A stretch of DNA of 28,313 nucleotides from a virus. Position numbers and translations under genes: made by a program. Under the pieces are notes generated by a model. It searched no databases, was not told the DNA's origin, and worked only from the letters and a program-made list of their open reading frames with translations. The stretch is taken from positions 1-28,313 of the IMG/VR virus record IMGVR_UViG_3300035698_001462; one strand, given 5' to 3'. This document shows, in pieces, positions 1-4,353 of this stretch (its first letter is position 1; the number at the start of each line of letters is the position of its first letter).

Positions 1-120
1 ACTGATAAGCATTTGTATAGCTCGTTCTCTTAGTTCTTCATCTGATATGCGGGGCGTACACATTACATCAACTGAAACTTCTTGTCCGAATAATTTGAAA
101 TATACTGTTTTGTAATACAT
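1..120 (-). CDS. small protein, 3' end outside window (partial)
   Basis: The reverse strand opens with ATG at 120 and reads 40 codons without a stop to the window edge, so the C-terminus is missing. The visible protein begins MYYKTVYFKLFGQEVSVDV and ends in a charged helix-like stretch (SDEELRERAIQML). A good Shine-Dalgarno, AGGAGA, lies just upstream at about 126-131 and is shared with the end of the preceding membrane-peptide gene, whose stop is 2 bases away. This tight spacing supports translational coupling within a leftward operon of small phage genes. I do not recognise the family. Confidence 0.6.
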   Translation of the reverse strand, partial: MYYKTVYFKLFGQEVSVDVMCTPRISDEELRERAIQMLIS

Positions 121-121
121 C

Positions 122-211
122 TTATTTTCTCCTAATCGTTAGCCAAAAGATTAGCACTAATGGCAGGGTTATGGTTAATATCGTCAATATGATAGACCAG
201 CTTAAATTCAT
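122..211 (-). CDS. 29-residue single-span membrane peptide
   Basis: This is an ATG-to-TAA reading frame of 29 codons on the reverse strand. It encodes a short polar N-terminus (MNLSWS), an uninterrupted hydrophobic segment of about 19 residues (IILTILTITLPLVLIFWLT) and a basic tail (IRRK). That is the layout of a single transmembrane helix with the positive tail on the cytoplasmic side. A GAGG ribosome binding site sits 7 bases upstream of the start. It lies between two other small leftward genes, and its last codons carry the ribosome binding site of the next gene. Tiny membrane proteins of this sort in phages include holin-like, superinfection-exclusion and inner-membrane accessory proteins, but nothing here decides between them. 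Confidence 0.6.
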   Translation of the reverse strand: MNLSWSIILTILTITLPLVLIFWLTIRRK

Positions 212-231
212 TTTATGCCTCGCTTTCCAAC

Positions 232-414
232 CTATTCGTTTATATCGTTAATTTCAATATCTGTAACGCAAATATTTTTATAAAACTCGCTTTCAAGGTT
301 TGCGCTAACTTCAAAATATCCCAATGCCTCTTCTCTAGCTGATTCAGCGTCTTTCGCTTCAACATCTATATTGCAGGTTATGGATAAACTTGCGGTCACG
401 TTATATTCTGTCAT
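232..414 (-). CDS. small acidic phage protein, DpnD/PcfM-like in style
   Basis: This encodes 60 residues in a beta-helix-beta pattern: a threonine/serine-rich strand (YNVTASLSITCNIDVEA), a helix with SAREEALGYFEV, then a C-terminal strand ending EINDINE. The pattern of a strand followed by A-x-(D/S)-A-E-x-A-R-E-E-A resembles short phage proteins of the DpnD/PcfM-like type, whose function is not settled. The match is from layout only. The start at 414 has a TAGGA ribosome binding site just upstream. It is the third gene of the leftward operon, separated from the gene before it by a 100-base gap that holds inverted repeats. Confidence 0.6.
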   Translation of the reverse strand: MTEYNVTASLSITCNIDVEAKDAESAREEALGYFEVSANLESEFYKNICVTDIEINDINE

Positions 415-429
415 TTTATCCTAGTTTCT

Positions 430-511
430 GGCCTATTGGCCTTTAAATGAGCATTTAACCCAAGCCCGTCAGCTTCGGACGGACGCGGGCGAAAGGCTAG
501 CAAGGGGTTAA
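430..511. promoter_or_regulatory. nested inverted repeats in a leftward intergenic gap
   Basis: The 100-base gap between two leftward genes is unusually GC-rich in its centre and holds several dyads. GGCC-TATT-GGCC lies at 430-441. TTAAATG-AG-CATTTAA, an operator-like palindrome with a 2-base centre, lies at 443-458. A nested set has TTAACCC (455-461) pairing with GGGTTAA (505-511), and inside it GCCCG (464-468) pairing with CGGGC (486-490). No U-run follows on either strand, so a plain intrinsic terminator is unlikely. A repressor site or an RNA element controlling the distal genes are the two readings I would consider. Confidence 0.35.
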
Positions 512-514
512 GCT

Positions 515-706
515 TTAGTCAAAAATTACCTCATCAAGTTCCGCCTTCGCACTGTCCATGTGGTCGATAGCGTCTTGCGACACTTCACCTCTTGAGCTAT
601 CTTGAATTGATTCAGGCATATTATCAAAAGCCTCCTGCTCTTCTGTAATAAGTATATCAAGTCTGTTATGTATCTGAGCTAATTCGGTTCTGCGTTTTTT
701 ATTCAT
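515..706 (-). CDS. small acidic helical phage protein
   Basis: This encodes 63 residues with a basic start (MNKKRRTELAQIHNRLDIL), an acidic middle containing the motif EEQEAFDNMPESIQDSSRG, and a C-terminal helix (AIDHMDSAKAELDEVIFD). Short proteins with the pattern E-x-E-A-F-D-N-(M/L)-P-E-S-(I/L)-Q-x-S-x-R-G are common in phage early or accessory regions and have no assigned function. The start at 706 is supported by an AAGGAG site 7 bases upstream. It lies 21 bases downstream of the preceding leftward gene, so the two are very likely co-transcribed. Confidence 0.75.
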   Translation of the reverse strand: MNKKRRTELAQIHNRLDILITEEQEAFDNMPESIQDSSRGEVSQDAIDHMDSAKAELDEVIFD

Positions 707-727
707 TGTTCTACTCCTTAAAGGTTG

Positions 728-904
728 TCAAATTAAACCAGTAATTTCGGTTTTAACATCAGTCATTGTATCCTGAAACTTAGTCCATGCGGTTCTTTCG
801 GTCATATTCTTGCAATCAACCTTGTATTGCTTGCGTGCCGATATAATCCTGGGATCGCGATGGAATCTATTGCAAGTTTCTTTATATTGTTCATTGTCGG
901 TCAT
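728..904 (-). CDS. small hypothetical protein, first gene of the leftward operon
   Basis: This is a 58-codon frame on the reverse strand starting at 904 and ending TGA at 728-730. The product begins MTDNEQYKETCNRFHRDPR and contains a basic, aromatic segment (ISARKQYKVDCKNMTERTAW) that looks helical. It has two cysteines but no recognisable zinc motif. A strong AAGGAG ribosome binding site lies 9 bases upstream. It is the promoter-proximal gene of the leftward unit, and a sigma-54-like promoter candidate lies about 45 bases upstream. I do not recognise the family. Confidence 0.65.
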   Translation of the reverse strand: MTDNEQYKETCNRFHRDPRIISARKQYKVDCKNMTERTAWTKFQDTMTDVKTEITGLI

Positions 905-948
905 TTTTTGGTACTCCTTAAATTAAAGTTTCAAAGTTACCCGTAGGA

Positions 949-967
949 AAGCAACTACCATGCCACA
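949..967 (-). promoter_or_regulatory. candidate sigma-54 (RpoN) promoter, leftward
   Basis: Read leftward, the sequence is TGGCATG-GTAG-TTGCT. This places GG at -24 and GC at -12 with exactly 10 bases between them, and matches the sigma-54 consensus TGGCAYR-N4-TTGCW at essentially every informative base. Transcription would start near 938-940, leaving a leader of about 35 bases before the start codon at 904, with the ribosome binding site in between. The upstream side (968-1165) is AT-rich, as expected for an activator or IHF bending region, but only a poor IHF-like core (TCAATAATTTA near 1000) is visible. No sigma-70 promoter of comparable quality was seen for this operon. Confidence 0.45.
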
Positions 968-1167
968 ATGATAATAAAATGCAAAAAGCCCATTTAAAGC
1001 TCAATAATTTAGAAACTCACAAAATCCTAAATAGTAGTTTGGGAAGGCATGAATAAAATTAGAAACATGCAAAAAAAGTTATGTGATGTAAATAGCTTAG
1101 ATATAAAGAGTTATATGATATTATGGGAATGGTGTAAAAAATATACGCATGTTGTGTTTTTAATTCA
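968..1167. other. AT-rich divergent intergenic region
   Basis: This 200-base stretch separates the leftward small-gene operon from the rightward late region. It is strongly AT-rich and has no convincing open reading frame with a ribosome binding site on either strand. I see no long repeat or iteron set. Its position between two divergent promoters fits a regulatory spacer where activators or repressors could bind. Confidence 0.5.
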
Positions 1168-1196
1168 TTGACAGGATGGCGGGAGAGTGATACAAT
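1168..1196 (+). promoter_or_regulatory. sigma-70 type promoter, rightward
   Basis: A perfect -35 box TTGACA (1168-1173) is followed by a 17-base spacer and a -10 box TACAAT (1191-1196), one base from consensus. Initiation is expected near 1202-1204. It points into the packaging and virion genes and is the best promoter in the window by eye. The first start codon downstream is at 1204, so the transcript would be almost leaderless. Confidence 0.75.
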
Positions 1197-1203
1197 TCAG
1201 GCA

Positions 1204-1347
1204 ATGAATGAATACACACATACAATCGAAAAGTTATACAAACAAGCCAAAAAGGTAGGTGAGACCTTCCGATTTTCCCAGATAAACGAAAAGTGGGATA
1301 ATGTGAGCAAATTGCGGGTTAGACGTAAGAAACGAAGAGACAATTGA
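1204..1347 (+). CDS. 47-residue basic peptide, possibly leaderless
   Basis: This is an ATG frame of 47 codons ending TGA at 1345-1347. The protein begins MNEYTHTIEKLYKQAKKVGE, contains a WDNVSKLRV segment and ends in a very basic tail (RVRRKKRRDN), consistent with nucleic-acid binding. There is no Shine-Dalgarno at normal spacing. The start codon coincides with the expected transcription start of the strong promoter at 1168-1196, so it would be read from a leaderless or nearly leaderless message. The family is not recognised. The main doubt is whether it is translated at all; the charged composition and its position right after the promoter favour a real gene. Confidence 0.4.
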   Translation: MNEYTHTIEKLYKQAKKVGETFRFSQINEKWDNVSKLRVRRKKRRDN

Positions 1348-1359
1348 TTCAGAGTGATA

Positions 1360-1580
1360 CCTATATCATTACGGCTTTCGTGGCATATAGGAGACGTTGA
1401 TATCAAGATAAGGATATTGAGTACAAGTCTTAAGCGGTCATAACGCGCACTGCTGCTTAAGCCGTCGTGGATCGTATCTTGCACAATATGGCGAGCGATA
1501 CGAGAGCTAAAAGCGTGAGAACTCATTATACGAGTGATTGCAAACGCTTCTACTAAATTTCTTAGGAGCGTTATGCGCTC
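1360..1580 (+). ncRNA. array of six hairpins, candidate structured RNA
   Basis: Between the first small gene and the next ORF lies a stretch without a credible gene that folds into six consecutive stems. H1: CCTATAT (1360-1366) with ATATAGG (1385-1391), plus an inner ACG/CGT. H2: TTGATATC (1397-1404) with GATATTGA (1413-1420). H3: CTTAAGC (1429-1435) with GCTTAAG (1455-1461). H4: TCGTATC (1472-1478) with GATACGA (1497-1503), extended by TTGC/GCGA across a 2-base bulge. H5: AAGCGT (1511-1516) with ACGCTT (1544-1549) and an inner ACTC/GAGT. H6: GAGCG-TTATG-CGCTC (1566-1580). The spacers are 5 to 16 bases. No tRNA T-arm consensus is present. It could be a small RNA, a long leader, or a DNA element such as an origin or packaging site. 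Confidence 0.45.
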
Positions 1581-1638
1581 GAATCTATAACCGAGTGGAT
1601 ATTACAAGCCAAGACAATAACCAGTATAGAGTAAGAAT

Positions 1639-1785
1639 ATGGCACTAACCAAGAAACAAAGAAAACGCAAGTATTATCAAGACCGTAAAGAATTGTCATT
1701 ATTGATCAAACAACAACGAAAAGAATCTTATTACGACAATAGGCACAGTATTTATGGTGTGAATAGTAAAACAAAGGTATCATAA
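1639..1785 (+). CDS. 48-residue basic small protein
   Basis: This is an ATG frame of 48 codons whose stop TAA overlaps the next start (TAATG). The protein begins MALTKKQRKRKYYQDRKELS and is lysine/arginine- and tyrosine-rich throughout, which suggests nucleic-acid binding. The ribosome binding site is weak (AGAGTAAGAAT). The stop/start overlap with the next gene argues for a real translated pair. The family is not recognised. Confidence 0.5.
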   Translation: MALTKKQRKRKYYQDRKELSLLIKQQRKESYYDNRHSIYGVNSKTKVS

Positions 1786-1949
1786 TGAGCATTAAAAGCG
1801 AAATGAAAGCAAGGATAGACTTAATCAAGCCCTGCGATAATACAGCCGGAGACGAGATTAGATACATGGCTGAGGCCTTGGAAGCTTGTCTGGGATCGCC
1901 AGCGATAGTTGAATCATTGTCAAGACTATATCAAAACACTATGGATTAA
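1785..1949 (+). CDS. 54-residue hypothetical protein
   Basis: The start ATG overlaps the stop of the previous gene by one base (TAATG), so translation is probably coupled. The 54-residue product begins MSIKSEMKARIDLIKPCDNT and contains two amphipathic helices (AGDEIRYMAEALEACLG and SPAIVESLSRLYQNTMD). The sequence is protein-like, but I do not recognise the family. It belongs to the run of short genes before the small terminase. Confidence 0.5.
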   Translation: MSIKSEMKARIDLIKPCDNTAGDEIRYMAEALEACLGSPAIVESLSRLYQNTMD

Positions 1950-1951
1950 AC

Positions 1952-2074
1952 ATGGCTCCCCAGAAAACTACAAACAACTTCAACAAAGAAAATAAAGTAG
2001 AACGGGGAGCTATTCTAAGGCAGGGCAAAACGCAGGCATGCATTAGTACTAAACCAAGTGAGTTAGTCCATTAG
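1952..2074 (+). CDS. possible 40-residue peptide
   Basis: This is an ATG frame of 40 codons beginning MAPQKTTNNFNKENKVERGA and ending TAG at 2072-2074. It starts 2 bases after the previous stop, which favours reinitiation, but it lacks a clear ribosome binding site and has low-complexity, polar composition. It may be a real coupled gene or chance. The stretch to the next start at 2116 contains no other candidate. Confidence 0.25.
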   Translation: MAPQKTTNNFNKENKVERGAILRQGKTQACISTKPSELVH

Positions 2075-2115
2075 AAGCGAAGCAGTGGACTTGAAATAAG
2101 GTGAATAAGGCAATA

Positions 2116-2391
2116 ATGGGCATAATAGCAATAAGAAGACCGATAACACCAAAACAAAGATTCAAGAGAGAACGCCGATGGATAGTAGACAGGGAACTAA
2201 AATTCAGGGAAAGAACAGAGGTTTTCAGTCAACTATCACCATTAGATGACATCAAGATAAGGCGTAGAGTTGCCAAGGAAACACGGAAAGCGGCAACATG
2301 GTCGATATTTGACAAGCTACAGAATAGAATGAATAAACGAGCACTAGCTTATAAATACGCCAAACAAATAACCGATACTATTAAAGTGTGA
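2116..2391 (+). CDS. arginine-rich hypothetical protein
   Basis: The frame is open from a GTG at 2101, but the ATG at 2116 is preceded by AAGG at proper spacing and is the better start, giving 91 residues. The protein is highly basic and helical (repeated R-R and K-R pairs; motifs PKQRFKRERRWIVDREL, KIRRRVAKETRKAATW). It looks like a nucleic-acid-binding or structural basic protein of phage origin, and I cannot assign a family. It lies two genes upstream of the small terminase, in the same orientation, with a 5-base gap to the next gene. Confidence 0.6.
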   Translation: MGIIAIRRPITPKQRFKRERRWIVDRELKFRERTEVFSQLSPLDDIKIRRRVAKETRKAATWSIFDKLQNRMNKRALAYKYAKQITDTIKV

Positions 2392-2396
2392 ATAAA

Positions 2397-2552
2397 ATGG
2401 CTAAAACAATAGAATTACCGAAAACACCTGAATCCAATAAGGATAAAGAAGACTTCTTGAAATCGCATAGTCTGGGCAGATATAACCTATGCTTCGAGCA
2501 GCTAATCCCAGAGTGGTATATTAGACTGCAGAACATGTCAGGAACAGGATAA
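2397..2552 (+). CDS. 51-residue hypothetical protein
   Basis: This is an ATG frame of 51 codons that fills exactly the space between the arginine-rich gene and the small terminase. The product begins MAKTIELPKTPESNKDKEDF and continues with an aromatic, folded-looking segment (RYNLCFEQLIPEWYIRLQNM). Its last codons provide the AGGAT ribosome binding site of the small terminase gene, which starts one base after its stop. That arrangement supports a real, coupled gene. The family is not recognised. Confidence 0.55.
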   Translation: MAKTIELPKTPESNKDKEDFLKSHSLGRYNLCFEQLIPEWYIRLQNMSGTG

Positions 2553-2553
2553 A

Positions 2554-3036
2554 ATGGCTAAATCAACCAAGAAGACAAAAGAAAGACCATTAACAGGCAA
2601 GCAAGAACTATTCTGTACTGCTATGTTTACAGTTGGAAGCCAATCATTCGGTAATGGCACGGAATCAGCAAGGACAGCAGGATATAAGGGCAGCGACTAT
2701 ACATTAGGTAGGCAAGCACATGACAACACAAGAAATCACAAGCTACTAAAAAGAAAGCATGAAATACAGGCCGAAATAGCCAAAATATACAAACATAACA
2801 GAGATATTGCCATCAAGAAACTGTACGCAGACTATGAGTTGTTGCAGGCTAAAGCCAACACTGGGGATATACAAGCAATACAGGCCAGAAGCGGCATTAT
2901 ACGCGAGCTAAACGCTATAAGCAGCTTGCATAGCCAGACAATAGACATGGGTGAACACATAGTACCGGCCTTAACCCCTGAAGAGCAGGCCCGCGCTAAC
3001 ATCATAGCTAATAACCTACTTAAGACTAGTGGCTGA
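2554..3036 (+). CDS. terS: terminase small subunit
   Basis: This 160-residue protein has the layout of small terminase subunits (Terminase_2 type). A basic N-terminus is followed by LTGKQELFCTAMF near residue 14, then a helix-turn-helix-like segment (GTESARTAGYKGSDYTLGRQ, about 35-54) in which related proteins have T-x-A-A-x-x-A-G-Y-S. A helical oligomerisation region follows (about 75-125), and a C-terminal tail (ALTPEEQARANIIANNLL) is suited to contact the large subunit. The role is recognition of viral DNA and start of packaging. The start has an AGGAT ribosome binding site within the preceding gene. Unusually, the large subunit is not adjacent but 1.3 kb downstream. Confidence 0.8.
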   Translation: MAKSTKKTKERPLTGKQELFCTAMFTVGSQSFGNGTESARTAGYKGSDYTLGRQAHDNTRNHKLLKRKHEIQAEIAKIYKHNRDIAIKKLYADYELLQAKANTGDIQAIQARSGIIRELNAISSLHSQTIDMGEHIVPALTPEEQARANIIANNLLKTSG

Positions 3037-3044
3037 AAGGACTT

Positions 3045-3359
3045 ATGACTACACACACTACTACAGACAGCACACAATGCATGGCCATCACGCCTATTAA
3101 CGTAACACAAGCGCCAGACCGTCTGTGTGCCTCTGTGGTGCAGGCAAGGCTAGATAGTGTAGTTGGTGCTTGTTTGGCCGGCAAGGCCTCCTACGGGCAT
3201 ATAAAGCCTCTTAGAGCTATAAGGCGGGTGGGGTGGGGAGTTAGGGTACGGGTCGATGATTATAATACTCTCCCCTGTCAATTATGCCCATCGGAGCAAA
3301 ACAGGACAAGTTTCATCCAGAGTTATATAGTTAATTCTTTATTCTGCAGGAGTTTATAA
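3045..3359 (+). CDS. doubtful 104-residue ORF after the small terminase
   Basis: The frame starts at an ATG with a fair ribosome binding site (AAAGGA) 8 bases after the small terminase stop, and ends one base before the next start. The translated sequence looks poor. It has a threonine-rich start made from a CA-rich simple repeat (MTTHTTTDSTQ), a middle run of glycine, valine and arginine encoded by a G-rich tract, and no clear secondary-structure pattern. Base composition is more GC-rich than the flanks. It may be a fast-evolving gene, or a non-coding segment that carries the packaging start near the terminase genes. Confidence 0.35.
   Translation: MTTHTTTDSTQCMAITPINVTQAPDRLCASVVQARLDSVVGACLAGKASYGHIKPLRAIRRVGWGVRVRVDDYNTLPCQLCPSEQNRTSFIQSYIVNSLFCRSL
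3226..3246 (+). other. G-quadruplex-type motif
   Basis: Four runs of three or four G separated by loops of 1, 1 and 5 bases (GGG-T-GGGG-T-GGGG-AGTTA-GGG) satisfy the usual G4 rule in an otherwise AT-rich genome. It lies inside the doubtful ORF just after the small terminase gene. A G-rich tract next to terS could be part of a packaging signal, but no cos overhang or terminal repeat can be seen here. Confidence 0.5.
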
Positions 3360-3360
3360 C

Positions 3361-3708
3361 ATGAAGTGTATGAATGAGCATTGTAATAATGAGTTATCTG
3401 GCCGCCAGAAGCAATTTTGTTCAGACAAGTGCCGTATGCAACATAAGAGGCAGTCTGAACCCGAACAGGAATCCAAAGTCGAACAGGTTAAACCCGAACA
3501 ATCCAAAGTTGAACACAAACCCGAACAAGGTGTAAAATCAATGACTAGGCACCCGTTATCTGCAGCAATCCGAGCATACCCTCAGGACTCATGGGTGAAC
3601 AGCTCAGAGCATAAGGAATTGATGCGGCGATTACATAGCATGAGTATTGACGAGTTGGAAGCTGATGGCTACTGGGTTCCTGCGTGGAAGCGGTCAGCGG
3701 TAGCGTAG
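3361..3708 (+). CDS. zinc-ribbon-like protein with PEQ repeat linker
   Basis: This is a 115-residue protein with a strong ribosome binding site (AGGAG). The N-terminus has C3-x4-C8 and C20-x3-C24 in the context FCSDKCRMQHKR, matching the style of small phage and bacterial zinc ribbons with a FCS-x-x-CR signature. Residues 31-60 form a charged linker with three PEQ units (about 34, 45 and 54) alternating with SKVE. The C-terminal part (LSAAIRAYPQDSWVN, then SSEHKELMRRLHSMSIDEL and GYWVPAWKR) looks helical. Function is unknown; nucleic-acid binding is plausible from the zinc motif. It sits in the small-gene cluster between the terminase subunits. Confidence 0.65.
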   Translation: MKCMNEHCNNELSGRQKQFCSDKCRMQHKRQSEPEQESKVEQVKPEQSKVEHKPEQGVKSMTRHPLSAAIRAYPQDSWVNSSEHKELMRRLHSMSIDELEADGYWVPAWKRSAVA

Positions 3709-3731
3709 TTAATTTAGGCAAGGATAATGAA

Positions 3732-3926
3732 ATGAAGCGAGCAGAATATGAGAAAGAGCTTAAGAAATTGTACAGCAAGGCTATTGCGGATCACGATTAT
3801 CGTTTAGCTGTGGAGATACTTGAGAAATCTGCACATCTTGATATTGACTACATTAGCGAGTTAGTGCCAGAAGCGAATACTACTGGTTCTTACGGGTGTA
3901 TTAAGAAACCATGCACGCAGTTATAA
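3732..3926 (+). CDS. 64-residue helical hypothetical protein
   Basis: The frame is open from a GTG at 3684, but that would overlap the previous gene by 25 bases. The ATG at 3732 has an AGGAT site at good spacing, so I choose it. The product starts MKRAEYEKELKKLYSKAIAD, followed by a helix (DYRLAVEILEKSAHL), and ends with a short cysteine-bearing tail (SYGCIKKPCTQL). The first two thirds look like a helical hairpin. The family is not recognised. Confidence 0.55.
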   Translation: MKRAEYEKELKKLYSKAIADHDYRLAVEILEKSAHLDIDYISELVPEANTTGSYGCIKKPCTQL

Positions 3927-3945
3927 ACTGGGAAGGATTCATAGA

Positions 3946-4083
3946 ATGAAAGAAGTTTTCCTTAAAGGCGATAACTCGAAACGCTGTATATCCGGTAATG
4001 ATATTGAGGTTGATGCTATTGTTAATGAGTATACAGACATGGGTGAAACAATAGAGCATGTAGAAATTAGGAAGGATTCATAA
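3946..4083 (+). CDS. 45-residue hypothetical protein
   Basis: This is an ATG frame of 45 codons, beginning MKEVFLKGDNSKRCISGNDI, with a second half rich in acidic and hydrophobic residues. It is preceded by the initiation cassette GGAAGGATTCATAGA. Its own last codons (encoding IRKDS) form a nearly identical cassette for the next gene, which starts immediately after its TAA. The reading frame, spacing and ribosome binding site support a real gene. No family is recognised. Confidence 0.55.
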   Translation: MKEVFLKGDNSKRCISGNDIEVDAIVNEYTDMGETIEHVEIRKDS

Positions 4084-4284
4084 ATGAGTGTTTGCTATAA
4101 TATAAACTGCCATGATTGCAAGGAGTCTTTATGGATTGGCCAGCGAGACCATATTTATACTACCGAAGAGATTTTGGTTAATTTGAATAAGTTCCTGTTT
4201 AAGCACAAAGGACACAAGTTGAGTTTTGATGATGATAATAAATGTGAATTTTACAAAGAAATGAATGGCGATGACGGTAATTAG
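4084..4284 (+). CDS. small cysteine-containing phage protein
   Basis: This encodes 66 residues with C4, C9 and C12 in the N-terminal segment (CYNINCHDCKESLWIGQ), followed by a helix (TTEEILVNLNKFLFKHKGHKL) and a last cysteine near residue 54. The cysteines and the HKGH segment suggest metal binding. The start codon follows the GGAAGGATTCATAA cassette directly. The TAG stop is part of the next cassette. The function is unknown. Confidence 0.65.
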   Translation: MSVCYNINCHDCKESLWIGQRDHIYTTEEILVNLNKFLFKHKGHKLSFDDDNKCEFYKEMNGDDGN

Positions 4285-4293
4285 GATTCATAG

Positions 4294-4353
4294 ATGGAAA
4301 CAAAAATAGAGATATTGCATAAATTGCGTGAAGATATCAGGAAGGAATCTTAA
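4294..4353 (+). CDS. 19-residue minigene upstream of large terminase
   Basis: A short ATG frame (METKIEILHKLREDIRKES) is preceded by AGGATTCATAG, the third copy of the local initiation cassette. It ends TAA directly before the TTG start of the large terminase. Its last codons (IRKES) contain the AGGAAGGAATCT site that serves the terminase. It repeats the design of the 45-residue gene, which ends in IRKDS. It may be a leader peptide that couples or meters terminase translation. Confidence 0.4.
   Translation: METKIEILHKLREDIRKES

Noticed and set aside
1197-1526. 109-codon reverse-strand open frame
   Set aside because: It spans the complement of the 47-residue peptide and the hairpin array, has no ribosome binding site, and its composition (leucine- and serine-rich, no structure pattern) is typical of an antisense shadow.
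1488-1556. 22-codon forward ORF inside the hairpin array
   Set aside because: It has no ribosome binding site and overlaps two strong stems; it is best explained by chance.
1566-1580. Terminator reading of the GAGCG-TTATG-CGCTC hairpin
   Set aside because: No T-run follows on either strand.
1565-1605. tRNA-like T-arm (CTCGAATC) near the last hairpin of the array
   Set aside because: There is no GGTTCGAATCC consensus, no matching acceptor stem and no anticodon arm at the right distance.
2832-3110. 92-codon reverse-strand ORF opposite the small terminase
   Set aside because: It lies almost wholly antisense to a convincing terminase gene and has no ribosome binding site or family likeness.
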